A stretch of DNA of 64,000 nt from Symbioplanes lichenis (GTDB taxonomy: Bacteria > Actinomycetota > Actinomycetes > Mycobacteriales > Micromonosporaceae), in the NCBI RefSeq assembly GCF_030709675.1, contig NZ_JAUZQD010000004.1, positions 186,001 to 250,000 on the forward strand, in the 5' to 3' direction. How positions within the stretch are numbered: position 1 is the first letter of the stretch; the number at the start of each line of letters is the position of its first letter. This document shows, one piece after another, positions 7,267 to 16,023 of this stretch. The position numbers and the translations under genes are program-made. The notes under the pieces were generated by a model. The model was not told where the DNA came from. It did no database searches and saw only the letters and a program-made list of their open reading frames with translations.

Positions 7267-8435
7267 TGCGACTCCTTCTGGCACTTCTGCTGGTGACCGG
7301 CACGCCGGTCGTCACGGCGCAGCAACAACAACACAGTGAGCTTCTGCTGTTCGACGGGGGCAGCGAGACGCTCAACGGCACGACCTATCACTCGTTCCGC
7401 ATTCCGTCGTTGCTGCGCACCACGAAGGGCACCCTGCTCGCCTTCGCCGAGGGCCGCGCGGAGTCCAACGCCGACTTCGGCAACATCAACACGATGGTCA
7501 AGCGCTCGACCGACGACGGCAGCACCTGGTCGGGGCTGGGCGAGGTGATCGGGACCGGACAGGGCACGTGGGGCAACCCGACGAGCGTGGTCGACCGCGA
7601 CACCGGCACGATCCTCCTCTTCCTGTCCTGGAACGCGGCCGGCGTGAGCCAGGACACCGTCTCCGCGTGGGGGGACCGGCGGGTCAAGCTCTTCACGAGC
7701 AGCAAGGAGGAGGACGGCACGGTGTGGCACGGGCCCACCGACCTGACGGCGGCGGTCACGCCGAAGCAGCACGCCGACGGGTCACCCTGGGCGTGGGACG
7801 CGGTCGGGCCGGGCGCCGCCGTCCAGACGGCGTCGGGGCGGATCGTCGTCCCGGCCACCAACCGGAACATCTACAGCGACGACGGCGGCCGGACGTTCCG
7901 CAGCGCCCCGATGGCCCGCGGGCAGGAGGTCACCGGCGAGAGCACGGTGCTCGAGCTGACCGACGGGCGGCTGATGCGCAACGACACCGCGATCCGGTCG
8001 CGCTGGGAGACGGCGAAGAGCCGGTGGGTCGCGCGCGGCACGATCGAGGGCGGCTTCGGCGCGTACGCTCCGGAGCCCGCCCTGCCCGATCCGCACGCCG
8101 AGGCGTCCGTGCTGCGCTACAACCTCGACGCGACGCCCCGGATCATGTTCCTCAACTCGGCGAGTGCGGTGAACCGCCGGGCCATGACGATCCGGGTCAG
8201 CACCGACGAGGGCGTCACGTGGCCGGTGAGCCGCACGCTGGCCGACGCTCCCCTGCCGGCCTGGCCCCAGCTGGGCCCGGGCAACGTCGTGGAGGGCGGC
8301 TACTCGAGCATGGCCAAGACGGCCGACAAGGCGGTCGGTGCGCTGGTCGAGGTCAACGAGGACGCCGACGCGAGCGACACGTCGCACCGCTCGATCGTCT
8401 TCCGCAAGATGAACCTGCCCTGGATCACCGGCTGA
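7266..8435 (+). CDS. Secreted sialidase (GH33-like)
   Basis: A 389-residue exported protein with a short signal peptide (cut near VVTA-QQQ). It has the sialidase beta-propeller marks: the FRIPSLL (RIP) motif near residue 40 and three Asp boxes, STDDGSTW, SDDGGRTF and STDEGVTW, spaced along the chain. The family releases terminal sialic acids from glycans. The Tyr/Glu pair of the active site cannot be placed with certainty by eye. Start and preceding stop overlap as TGATG, so expression is tied to the protease; together they look like a small kit for attacking glycoproteins. It converges on selB, with an 11-base overlap of the ends. Confidence 0.85.
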   Translation: MRLLLALLLVTGTPVVTAQQQQHSELLLFDGGSETLNGTTYHSFRIPSLLRTTKGTLLAFAEGRAESNADFGNINTMVKRSTDDGSTWSGLGEVIGTGQGTWGNPTSVVDRDTGTILLFLSWNAAGVSQDTVSAWGDRRVKLFTSSKEEDGTVWHGPTDLTAAVTPKQHADGSPWAWDAVGPGAAVQTASGRIVVPATNRNIYSDDGGRTFRSAPMARGQEVTGESTVLELTDGRLMRNDTAIRSRWETAKSRWVARGTIEGGFGAYAPEPALPDPHAEASVLRYNLDATPRIMFLNSASAVNRRAMTIRVSTDEGVTWPVSRTLADAPLPAWPQLGPGNVVEGGYSSMAKTADKAVGALVEVNEDADASDTSHRSIVFRKMNLPWITG

Positions 8436-10155
8436 CCTCGCGGCGGTCGTCGGGCAGGCGGCGGGTCAGGCCCCGGGTGTCGAGGAGGCCGAGCAGCGGC
8501 ACGGCGACCCGCCGGGTGGTGCCGAGGGCCTGGCGGGCCTCGCTCAGGGTGAAGGGCTGCGGCAGATCCGCGAGGACGGCGGCGGCCTCCTCCGGGGCGG
8601 TGGGCGGCAGCACCACGCCCCCGCCCAGGTGGACGAGCAGGCCGGCGCGGGCGGCGGCGGCGATCTGTTTCGGGGTCAGCGTCAGGTCGTTGGCCTCGGG
8701 AGCATCGAACCGGTGGCCGGCTAGCGCCTTCCCGACCGCCTCGGCCAGCTCCGCCGGGGTGCCCGCGTCCGCTGTCGACACCCGGCCGGCCCGCAGGACC
8801 AGGGGCGGGCGGACCAGGGCCTCGACCAGGGCGCGGTCGGGGAGGCCGAGGCGGTGGCGCAGGGCCTCGACGGGGGCGCCGGGCTCGAGGGGGTTGTCGC
8901 GCGCGTGCGCCGCCACCTCCTCGGCCAGGCGCTCGCCGAGGGCGGCCCAGTGCCCGGGGTCGGCCAGCCAGTCCCCGGCGACCGGGGGCGCGTCGACGGT
9001 CACGCCCATCCGTTCCAGGTCGCCGGAGCGGGCGAGCCGGCGCCTGCGCAGCTCGCCGCCGAGGTCCGGGGTGCCGTCGAGTCCGGCGAGGACCTCGGCG
9101 CGCGCGGCGGCCGCTCCGCGGCGGGACAGGCCGGGCGGGACCACGTCGAGCACGGTGACGCCGCCGGCAACGTGGTGGCGGCCCGGGTCGCGGAGGAGGG
9201 CACGGTCGCCGAGGCGGAGCGGTAGGGGGCGGGCCAGGCGCAGGCGGGCGGTGTCCGGGCCGAGAGGCCGCACCCGGGCCGCGACGGCGGCGGACCCCAG
9301 GTGGAACATCAGCGTCGCGGGCAGGTCCGCCACCGCGTCCCCGTGCACGCGGACGTCCAGCAGCTCGGTGAGCAGGAACTTCCCGGGCGTCAGCAGAGCC
9401 TCGCCGCGGCTCACGTCCTCCTTCGCCAGGCCGCGCAGGTTGACGGCGACCCGCGCCGGGGCGGCGATCTCGGTCACCGGCGCGCCGAGGCTTTGCAACC
9501 CCTTGACGCGTACGGGCCGGGGGTGCCCGGTCAGCTCCAGCTCGTCGCCGACCGCCAGCCGTCCGGCGCCGAGCGTGCCCGTGACGACGGTCCCGGAGCC
9601 CTTGACCGTGAACGCGCGGTCCACCCACAGCCGCACCGGCCCGGGAACCTCCTGGGGCAGCGTCGCGACCAGCCTCGTCAGCGCCGGCCGCAGATCGTCG
9701 AGCCCGGCGCCGGTCACCGCGCTGACGGCGACCGCTTCGACGTCGCGCAGGCCGGTCGGCGCCAGCTCGAGCCGGGCCTCCTCGATCGCGAGGGCGGGAT
9801 CGGCCAGGTCGCTGCGGGTCACCACGAGCAGCCCATGGCGTACGCCGAGAGCGTCCAGCGCGGCGAGATGCTCGGCGGACTGCGGCATCCAGCCCTCGTC
9901 GGCCGCCACGACGAGCAGCGCGGCGGGCACCGGGCCGATGCCGGCGAGCATGTTCGGCACGAAGCGCTCGTGCCCCGGGACGTCGACGAAGGCCACCGTG
10001 ACGCCGGGCGTGAGCTCGGTCCACGCGAAGCCGAGGTCGATGGTCATGCCCCGGCGGCGTTCCTCGGCCCAGCGGTCGGGCTCCATGCCGGTGAGCGCGC
10101 GGACCAGGGTGGACTTGCCGTGGTCGACGTGCCCGGCGGTCGCGATGACGTGCAC
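8425..10155 (-). CDS. selB: Selenocysteine-specific elongation factor SelB
   Basis: A 576-residue translational GTPase that carries Sec-tRNA to the ribosome at UGA codons followed by a SECIS hairpin. The G domain shows GHVDHGKST (G1, near residue 8), TIDLGFAW (G2/switch I), DVPGH (G3) and TRSDLAD, the G4 equivalent. Beta-barrel domains II and III follow, and then a C-terminal region of winged helices that reads the mRNA hairpin (TLSEARQALGTTRRVAVPLL near the end). A much longer frame reaches 11658, but the GTG at 10155, 2 bases after the selA stop, starts right at the G domain. Translated from one transcript with selA. Confidence 0.95.
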   Translation of the reverse strand: MHVIATAGHVDHGKSTLVRALTGMEPDRWAEERRRGMTIDLGFAWTELTPGVTVAFVDVPGHERFVPNMLAGIGPVPAALLVVAADEGWMPQSAEHLAALDALGVRHGLLVVTRSDLADPALAIEEARLELAPTGLRDVEAVAVSAVTGAGLDDLRPALTRLVATLPQEVPGPVRLWVDRAFTVKGSGTVVTGTLGAGRLAVGDELELTGHPRPVRVKGLQSLGAPVTEIAAPARVAVNLRGLAKEDVSRGEALLTPGKFLLTELLDVRVHGDAVADLPATLMFHLGSAAVAARVRPLGPDTARLRLARPLPLRLGDRALLRDPGRHHVAGGVTVLDVVPPGLSRRGAAAARAEVLAGLDGTPDLGGELRRRRLARSGDLERMGVTVDAPPVAGDWLADPGHWAALGERLAEEVAAHARDNPLEPGAPVEALRHRLGLPDRALVEALVRPPLVLRAGRVSTADAGTPAELAEAVGKALAGHRFDAPEANDLTLTPKQIAAAARAGLLVHLGGGVVLPPTAPEEAAAVLADLPQPFTLSEARQALGTTRRVAVPLLGLLDTRGLTRRLPDDRREVSR

Positions 10156-10157
10156 GG

Positions 10158-11441
10158 TCAGAGGCTTCCGATCGCGGCGATCAGCTCGGCGTCCCGGTCG
10201 GCCGGCACGCACCTGAGGTCCAGGAGGAGGCGGCCCCGCTCGACCCGTCCGACCACGGGGGGCGTGCCTGTGCGCAGCGGCTCGGCGTACTTGTCGGAGA
10301 GGGCGAGCGCGTAGGACGGCAACTCCAGCTCCGGGGCGCCACCGCCACCGACCACGGCCACGGCCGGGACGACTTCCGCCTCGATGCCGGCCTCGGTGAG
10401 GGCTCGGTGCGCGTGCTCCGTGCGTACGAGCAGATCGGCGGGAGGGAACCGCAAGGCCTGCCACGTCGGGGTTTCCGGGCCCGTCAGGGTCGCGTGCAGC
10501 GCGGCCAGGGTGAGCTTGTCGACCCGCAGCGCGCGGGCGAGGGGGTGGCGGCGCAGACGCTGGACGAGCTCCGCGCCGCCGAGCAGCAGACCCGCCTGGG
10601 GGCCGCCGAGCAGCTTGTCGCCGCTGGCGATGACCAGGTCGGCTCCGGCCTGGAGCGTCGTGGCGGCGTCGGGCTCGTCGGGCAGCAGCGGATCGGGCTT
10701 GAGGAGTCCCGAGCCGATGTCCGCGACGACCGTGGCTGTTAAATGGGACAAATCCTCCATGTCGGGCGCGCTCGTGAAGCCGCGGACCACGAAGTTCGAC
10801 GGGTGCACCTTGAGGATGAACCCCGTCTCCGGCCCGATGGCGCTCTCGTAGTCGGCGAGCGACGTCCGGTTCGTCGTCCCCACCTCGCGCAGCCGGGCGC
10901 CGGTCGACACGAGCAGGTCGGGCAGCCGGAACCCGTCGCCGATCTCCACCATCTCGCCCCGGCTCACGATGATCTCCCGGCCCGCGGCCAGCGCGGTCGC
11001 CGCCAGCACCAGCGCCGCGGCGCCGTTGTTGACCACGTGCACGTCGCCCGCGTCCGGCACCGCGGCGGCCAGGGCGGCCAGGGCGTCGCGCCCCCGCTTG
11101 GCCCGGCGGCCGGTGGTGAGGTCCAGCTCGACGTCGGTGTGCCCGCCCGCCTCGGCCACCGCCCGCACGGCCGCCTCGGACAGCGCGGCCCGCCCCAGGT
11201 TGGTGTGCAGCACCACCCCGGTCGCGTTGAGCACGGACCGCAGCCCGGCGGCGGTCGGCGGCAGCGCGGCGAGCGCCTGCTCGGCCACCTGACCGGGGTC
11301 GATCTCCCCGGCCCGGGCCCGCTGCTGCGCGGCGACCACGGCCGCCTTCACGGTGGCCCGCCCGAGCCGTCCGGCCGCCGAGGCCAGGCGCGGGTCGGCC
11401 AGGACAGCATCGGTACGGGGCACAAGCCGGCGTGGATCCAC
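10158..11441 (-). CDS. selA: L-seryl-tRNA(Sec) selenium transferase SelA
   Basis: A 427-residue PLP enzyme that converts Ser-tRNA(Sec) to Sec-tRNA(Sec) with selenophosphate from SelD. The family core is clear: NATGVVLHTNLGRA, VNNGAAALVL, SRGEMVEIGDGFRLPD, GTTNRT, and SGDKLLGGPQAG with the PLP-binding Lys at about residue 276. The GTG at 11441 is favoured over the upstream start at 11495 because it aligns with the family N-terminus (DPRRLVPRTDAVLADPRL) and has a TATTGT -10 box exactly 6 bases before it. Followed 2 bases later by selB. Confidence 0.95.
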   Translation of the reverse strand: MDPRRLVPRTDAVLADPRLASAAGRLGRATVKAAVVAAQQRARAGEIDPGQVAEQALAALPPTAAGLRSVLNATGVVLHTNLGRAALSEAAVRAVAEAGGHTDVELDLTTGRRAKRGRDALAALAAAVPDAGDVHVVNNGAAALVLAATALAAGREIIVSRGEMVEIGDGFRLPDLLVSTGARLREVGTTNRTSLADYESAIGPETGFILKVHPSNFVVRGFTSAPDMEDLSHLTATVVADIGSGLLKPDPLLPDEPDAATTLQAGADLVIASGDKLLGGPQAGLLLGGAELVQRLRRHPLARALRVDKLTLAALHATLTGPETPTWQALRFPPADLLVRTEHAHRALTEAGIEAEVVPAVAVVGGGGAPELELPSYALALSDKYAEPLRTGTPPVVGRVERGRLLLDLRCVPADRDAELIAAIGSL

Positions 11442-11447
11442 CCGCCA

Positions 11448-11453
11448 ACAATA
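11448..11453 (-). promoter_or_regulatory. -10 box of a probable leaderless selA promoter
   Basis: TATTGT on the minus strand, with 6 bases to the GTG of selA. The spacing puts the transcription start on or next to the start codon. No ribosome site is visible. Confidence 0.5.
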
Positions 11454-11509
11454 GGACGGCCCCGGAACACCGACACACTGTTGTCGCACCGGCACCCGAG
11501 GGTGGAGTC

Positions 11510-11902
11510 ATGACCGACAGCACCAACGCACTCGACCTGTGGCTGACCATGTGGAACTCCGACGGCGCCCTCGCCCGGCGGATCTGCGCCGACGACTTCC
11601 GGATCCACTTCGCGGTGACCGAACCCGACGGGTCGACCCCCGCGGACGAGATCCGCACCGCCGACGACTTCGCCCGCTATCTCGACTGGTGGCACGAGCA
11701 GAACCCGGGCGTCGTCTTCACGAGGATCGCCGATGCCGTCGACGGCGAGCACGGCCGGCTGCTCTGGGACGTCGACGCGGGCGGCAAGCGGGCGGGCGGC
11801 GTCGACGTGTTCGACTTCGCCGCGGACGGCCGGATCCGGCGCGTCTGGTCCGTCGGCGGACAGCGGAGCATGCGGTCCGCCTCTGACAGACTCGGGGAGT
11901 GA
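11510..11902 (+). CDS. SnoaL-like/NTF2-fold protein
   Basis: A 130-residue protein with the small alpha+beta cone pattern of the NTF2/SnoaL superfamily: an N-terminal helix pair (LDLWLTMWNSDGALARRI), then DFRIHF, and closing strands GRLLWDVDAGGKRAGGVDVFDF and GRIRRVWSVGG. Such proteins are small enzymes or binding domains; the ligand is unknown. The ATG at 11510 follows GGTGGAG. The stop overlaps the GTG of the WYL regulator (GTGA), so the regulator probably responds to the same stimulus or substrate. Divergent from selA across about 70 bases. Confidence 0.75.
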   Translation: MTDSTNALDLWLTMWNSDGALARRICADDFRIHFAVTEPDGSTPADEIRTADDFARYLDWWHEQNPGVVFTRIADAVDGEHGRLLWDVDAGGKRAGGVDVFDFAADGRIRRVWSVGGQRSMRSASDRLGE

Positions 11903-12609
11903 AACGCGCCGAGCGGCAGTACGCCCTGGTCGACCTGCTCCGCGGGGCGCGCCGGCCCTGGTCCGCCGCCCGGCTCGCCGGCGAGTTCGGGGTGTCCGCG
12001 CGCACCATCGAGCGCGACATCGGATCACTCCAGCTCGCCGGGGTCCCCATCTATGCCGACCACGGGGCGGCGGGCGGCTACTCGATCCTCCGTGAGTACT
12101 CGCTGCCGCCCCTGAACCTGTCCGCCACCGAGTCGCTGGCGGTGCACGCCGGGCTCGCGCTCCTCGACTCCTCGCCCTACCAGGGGGCCGCCCGCCGCGC
12201 CCGCGCCAAGCTCACCGCCGTCATGGCGGAGGAGCACCGCGGGCCCGTCCGCGAGCTCCTCGGCACGATGCGGGTCATCGACGCCGTAGCCGCCACGGAC
12301 GACGTGGTGCCGCTCGGGATGCTCGCCGACGTGATCGCCGCCCGGCGCGTGGTGCGGCTCACCTACCTGGGCGAGCGCGAGGATGACAGCACGGTCCGTG
12401 ACGTCGAGCCGATGGGGCTTCTCCGCGCGGGCGACGCCTGGCTGCTGACGGGGTGGTGCCGGCTCCGGGACGCCGTCCGCGGCTTCCGCATCGAGCGGAT
12501 CACCCGGCTCGAGATCCTCGGCGAGGTGCCGCCGCCGCGGGACCCGGCGGTGCTCGAGGCGGACCTCGCCCGGTGGCCGACGCGGCGGCTCGCTCCGCCC
12601 CTGCCCTGA
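11899..12609 (+). CDS. HTH-WYL transcriptional regulator (YafY type)
   Basis: A 236-residue regulator. Residues 1-60 form a winged HTH (WSAARLAGEFGVSARTIERD); the HGAAGGYS wing is typical. The central and C-terminal parts form a WYL domain (VVRLTYLGERED, VEPMGLLRAGDAWLLTGWC, RGFRIERITRL), which in this family senses nucleic acids or small ligands. GTG start with 4-base overlap of the SnoaL-like gene, so the pair is an operon. It converges with the sulfotransferase gene, 19 bases apart. Confidence 0.88.
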   Translation: MKRAERQYALVDLLRGARRPWSAARLAGEFGVSARTIERDIGSLQLAGVPIYADHGAAGGYSILREYSLPPLNLSATESLAVHAGLALLDSSPYQGAARRARAKLTAVMAEEHRGPVRELLGTMRVIDAVAATDDVVPLGMLADVIAARRVVRLTYLGEREDDSTVRDVEPMGLLRAGDAWLLTGWCRLRDAVRGFRIERITRLEILGEVPPPRDPAVLEADLARWPTRRLAPPLP

Positions 12610-12628
12610 CCGCCGCTCCCCGCTCCGT

Positions 12629-13726
12629 CTAGCTGCGGCGGGCGGTCAGCCCCTGGCGCACCTCGCGGGCCACGCGGCGTTTGATGCGCGTGAGGACGGG
12701 CACCTCGGGCCGGTCCGCCCGCTCGCTGACCTTGTCCGTGTAGCCCAGCAGCCCGACGATCGTGTCCAGCGCCGTGTCGAGCAGCTGCGCGTCGGTGAGG
12801 GCGTCGGGCTCGGTCATGCCGTCGCGCGGGGGCGCCGGCTCCAGCTCCGCAAGGTCACCGGCCACCCGGCACGGATAGCCGGCCAGCTCGCGCACCTGCT
12901 GCTCGGAGACCTCGGCCACCCAGCGGGCGCGGTCGGGCCCGAGGCCGTACCGGAGGGTGTTGGGGGCTTGCTTCAGCACGGGGTTGACCAGGTGTCGCAG
13001 GACCACCTTCCGGTACGGCGTCCGGTGCGGATACTTCTCCCCCAGCCGATGGTTCACCCGGCGCAGCAACTCGATCTCGGCGGCGCCCAGCGACAGGTTC
13101 GCCGTGTCCTCCGTGATCTCGCACAGCCCGCCGGCGATCCCGAGAACCGAGGCGAACCGCTCCCACAACAGCAACCGGGGCGCCCCGGCCGGCGGCACGG
13201 TGACGAAGTGCCGCCGCTCGGCCGGCACATGATCACCCCACGTCCGCAGCATCCGCGGCGCCGTATGGTTCCAGAACGCGTCGTGCCGCCCCGACTCGAT
13301 CGCGGCCAGGAACTCGCCGAAGCTCCACAGCCCCCGTGATCGGATGCTCTCCTGCCACATCGACGGCAGCGTCCGCCCCAGGTCCCGCCCCACGACCACC
13401 ACATGCACCTCGGCCGGCGCCAGACTCGCCACGGCCCGCCCGGCCTGCTCCGCCGTCGCCCCGCCGAGCCCCTCGTTCGTGATGACCACGTCCCCGTCGA
13501 ACGCCGCGGCCTCCCGGACCAGCGCGTCCCACGTCCACGTGGCGCCCGGGTCCCGCCACGACACCTGACGCAGATCCATCATCGCCTGGTCGTGCGCCTT
13601 CCAGCCCCCGCCCGGCAGCAGAATCCCCGCCGCCCGCAACGCCGGCGCATTCCCCCACAACACGTTCTGCACAAAGGTACTGCCCGTCTTCGGCGCCCCC
13701 ACATGCAGAAAAACGCGTCTCGCCAC
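12629..13726 (-). CDS. Sulfotransferase family protein
   Basis: A 365-residue soluble protein. The 5'-phosphosulfate loop is at the N-terminus (FLHVGAPKTGSTFVQ, residues 6-20). The 3'-phosphate-binding segment is VVVVGRDLGRTLPSMWQESIRSRG near residue 110, split here as VVGRDLGRTLPSMW then QESIRSRG. The family moves sulfate from PAPS to a hydroxyl or amine of a carbohydrate or small molecule. The acceptor cannot be told. GTG start after GGGGAG. Monocistronic by spacing; about 100 bases with TTCACCG direct repeats separate it from the next gene upstream. Confidence 0.85.
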   Translation of the reverse strand: MARRVFLHVGAPKTGSTFVQNVLWGNAPALRAAGILLPGGGWKAHDQAMMDLRQVSWRDPGATWTWDALVREAAAFDGDVVITNEGLGGATAEQAGRAVASLAPAEVHVVVVGRDLGRTLPSMWQESIRSRGLWSFGEFLAAIESGRHDAFWNHTAPRMLRTWGDHVPAERRHFVTVPPAGAPRLLLWERFASVLGIAGGLCEITEDTANLSLGAAEIELLRRVNHRLGEKYPHRTPYRKVVLRHLVNPVLKQAPNTLRYGLGPDRARWVAEVSEQQVRELAGYPCRVAGDLAELEPAPPRDGMTEPDALTDAQLLDTALDTIVGLLGYTDKVSERADRPEVPVLTRIKRRVAREVRQGLTARRS

Positions 13727-13830
13727 TCCTGAACTCCCCTACTTCACCGCCGCGGTCAAGATTCCGAGCGTGGCACAGCGCCCGCGGCTTTCGGGCTCCC
13801 AGTCCAACCTTCACCGAGCGTTCACCGGGG

Positions 13831-14400
13831 CTACTTCTCGAAGACGGCGAGCACATTGAGCGCGAGGCCGGACCTCAGCGTGCCCACGAGACGCAGGCCG
13901 TGCTTGTGGCCGCGCCAGATCGTGGACCACGCGTAGACTCCGGTGTCGTAGGCGCCCTGCCCGCGCAGCGACAGGTTATGCCGTCCTCCAGAACCTTCAT
14001 CGCCGTGCGGGCGCTGTAGTTCTGGGCGTACCACTCCCAGTACTTCCGCGTGTCCGCGGGATTGCTGTCGCTCGGATAGGTCGGCGGAAGATGCCGGACG
14101 CGCTGCGACGTCAGCTCGGCCAGCCGCTCGTACAACAGCACCACCTTCCCCGCCGGCAGTTCGACGGCCACCGGGATGACCGGCCGGCCCGCCGGCAGGT
14201 CGACGAAGACCAGCGGCCGCGGGCTCAACGTCGGATCGATCCCGTCGGCTGCGCTCCAGTCGGCACCCGTCACGGACAGCGTGCGATGCGGCAGGTTGAC
14301 CGAGTAGTGCAGGGCGAGCTGGACCAGCTGGCGCTGAGGCGTCCGGATCGGCCGCAACTCGATGGTGTCGCGGGAGGGACGAGCGCCGGTGCCGGCTGGT
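13831..14400 (-). pseudogene. Frameshifted gene of unknown function abutting tRNA-Sec
   Basis: Two minus-strand frames join into one plausible protein. The first, open from the tRNA-Sec end to about 13980, includes LPHRTLSVTGADWSAADGID, PRPLVFVDLPAGRPVIPVAV and RKYWEWYAQNYSARTAMKVLEDG. The second takes over with HNLSLRGQGAYDTGVYAWST and runs to the stop at 13831. Adding a single base in the GACGGCAT run at about 13980-13976 restores one frame. No good start is seen; a TTG at 14357 is the best in-frame candidate, and the frame continues into the tRNA gene. I do not recognise the family. It is either a decayed gene left at the tRNA 3' end or a gene with a sequencing error. Confidence 0.55.
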
Positions 14401-14496
14401 TGGCGGAGGCGGACGGGAATCGAACCCGCCTGACCCGGATGCCGGGTCACAACGATTTTGAAGACCGCGAGGGGCACCAGCCACCTGAACGCCTCC
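14401..14496 (-). tRNA. selC: tRNA-Sec (anticodon UCA)
   Basis: A 96-base tRNA with all the marks of bacterial tRNA-Sec. The 5' end GGAGGCG pairs with CGCCTCC; a G discriminator and an encoded CCA follow. The anticodon loop reads CT-TCA-AA. The variable arm is long and perfect: GACCCGG-CAT-CCGGGTC. The T arm is GGGTTCGATTCCC. It lies between selB/selA and selD, and is the substrate of SelA. It provides the UGA-decoding tRNA for the formate dehydrogenase downstream. Confidence 0.96.
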
Positions 14497-14703
14497 GCCG
14501 ATCACCCTAGCGCCTGGCTCCGGAGGTGCTGGTGGCACGGTCGCCGGGCGGGCATCGTGGGCCGGCTTGTGGCGGCGGCTCCGGGGGGCGGGAGGAGGCC
14601 ATCGCCGCCTCCGTGCGGGGCGACCCGGGCGGCCGAAGGCGCGGCGGCAAGCCGCTCGGGCAGCCGCAAGGCGGCGTGGCGAACGGTGCCGATCGGCGGG
14701 CGG

Positions 14704-14895
14704 TCAGCCGCGGTCGTTGCCCATGAGGCGGCGGATCTTGTCGATCAGCTCGGTCTCGAAGGCGGCGACGCTGCCGTCGACGACGCCGGTGCGGTAGTCG
14801 GCGCCGGTTGCCGGGTCGGTGGCCCGGTCGGCGTCGGGCCGGCGGGCGGCACCGTCGGCGTGGCCGGCGGTGTAGGCATCGATCGCATCATCCAC
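14704..14895 (-). CDS. Small acidic hypothetical protein
   Basis: A 63-residue frame from a GTG: VDDAIDAYTAGHADGAARR, then a GADYRTGVVDGSVAAFETEL segment, ending KIRRLMGNDRG. The composition (acidic helix, charged tail, no low-complexity Arg/Pro runs) looks like real protein, unlike the antisense frames around it, and the frame ends cleanly at 14704. No clear ribosome site. Function unknown. About 200 bases between it and tRNA-Sec hold nothing I recognise. Confidence 0.45.
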   Translation of the reverse strand: MDDAIDAYTAGHADGAARRPDADRATDPATGADYRTGVVDGSVAAFETELIDKIRRLMGNDRG

Positions 14896-15012
14896 CGACG
14901 GACTCTCGCATGCGGCGTGAGCTGGGGATACCCGCCGTACGGGGGATGTTGATCGAGCCGTTTCGGCCGGGCGCCGGCGGCCGTTCCGGCCGGGGCGTGG
15001 CAGAGTGCAGGG

Positions 15013-16023
15013 GTGACTGCGACGGAGATGCGACGGCTCACCCAGTACGCGCACGGCGGCGGCTGTGCGTGCAAGATCCCGCCCGGGGAGCTCGAGGCCG
15101 TGGTGGCCGGGCTGACCGGGGGCGGGCTGCCGGAGGGGCCGGGCGAGCTGCTCGTGGGGCTCGACGACGGCGACGACGCCGCCGTGGTGCGGCTGGCGGC
15201 CGGGACGGCGGTGATTGCCACGGCGGACTTCTTCACGCCGGTGGTCGACGATCCGTACGACTGGGGGCGCATCGCCGCCGCCAATGCGCTGTCCGATGTC
15301 TATGCGATGGGCGGCGTCCCGGTGGTTGCCGTCAATCTGCTCGCGTGGCCGCGGGACCTGCTGCCCATGGAGCTGGCCGCCGAGGTGCTGCGCGGGGGGC
15401 TCGACATCGGGCGGGAGGCGGGGTGCCACGTGGCGGGCGGGCACAGCGTCGACGACCCCGAGCCCAAGTACGGGATGGCCGTCACGGGCGTCGGCGACCC
15501 CGGGCGGCTGCTGCGCAACGACGCCGGGGTGGCCGGGGTGCCGCTCACCCTGACCAAGCCGCTCGGCATCGGCGTGCTCAACAGCCGCCACAAGAGCACC
15601 GGCGAGGTCTTTCCGCAGGCCGTCGCGGCCATGACGCAGCTCAACCGGGCGGCGTCCGAGGCCGCTCTCGCCGCCGGGGCCGTGTGCGCCACCGATGTGA
15701 CGGGGTTCGGGCTGCTCGGACATCTGCACAAGCTGGCGCGCGCGAGCGGGGTGACCGCACGGGTGGACAGCTCCGTGGTCCCGTACCTGGACGGTGCTCG
15801 TCAGGCCCTGGCCGACGGCTTCGTGAGCGGCGGCACCCGGCGCAATCTCGACTGGGTCCGCCCGCACCTCGACGCGGACGGCGTCAGCGAGGACGAGCTG
15901 CTGCTGCTCGCCGACGCGCAGACGTCCGGCGGGCTGCTCGTCGCCGGGGAGATCCCCGGGCATCCCGTGATCGGCGAGCTGCTGCCGGCCCGCGCCGACA
16001 GCCGCACGCTCGAGGTCCGCTGA
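15013..16023 (+). CDS. selD: Selenide, water dikinase SelD
   Basis: A 336-residue ATP-dependent enzyme that makes selenophosphate, the selenium donor for SelA. The N-terminal active-site loop is GGGCACKIPPGEL; Cys18 and Lys21 match the essential Cys17/Lys20 of the E. coli enzyme, so this SelD is a Cys form and not itself a selenoprotein. The AIRS-like ATPase core follows: a DDGDDAAVV metal site, FTPVVDDPYDWGRIAAANALSD and AGGHSVDDPEPKYG, then the AIRS_C half with TKPLGIGVL and DVTGFGLLGH. GTG start. Its stop shares a base with the ATG of the DUF5996 gene. Confidence 0.96.
   Translation: MTATEMRRLTQYAHGGGCACKIPPGELEAVVAGLTGGGLPEGPGELLVGLDDGDDAAVVRLAAGTAVIATADFFTPVVDDPYDWGRIAAANALSDVYAMGGVPVVAVNLLAWPRDLLPMELAAEVLRGGLDIGREAGCHVAGGHSVDDPEPKYGMAVTGVGDPGRLLRNDAGVAGVPLTLTKPLGIGVLNSRHKSTGEVFPQAVAAMTQLNRAASEAALAAGAVCATDVTGFGLLGHLHKLARASGVTARVDSSVVPYLDGARQALADGFVSGGTRRNLDWVRPHLDADGVSEDELLLLADAQTSGGLLVAGEIPGHPVIGELLPARADSRTLEVR

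Noticed and set aside
14704..15963. Minus-strand frame antisense to selD
   Set aside because: Arg/Pro/Gly/His-rich low-complexity translation mirrors selD. Only the end beyond selD (14704-14895) has protein-like composition.
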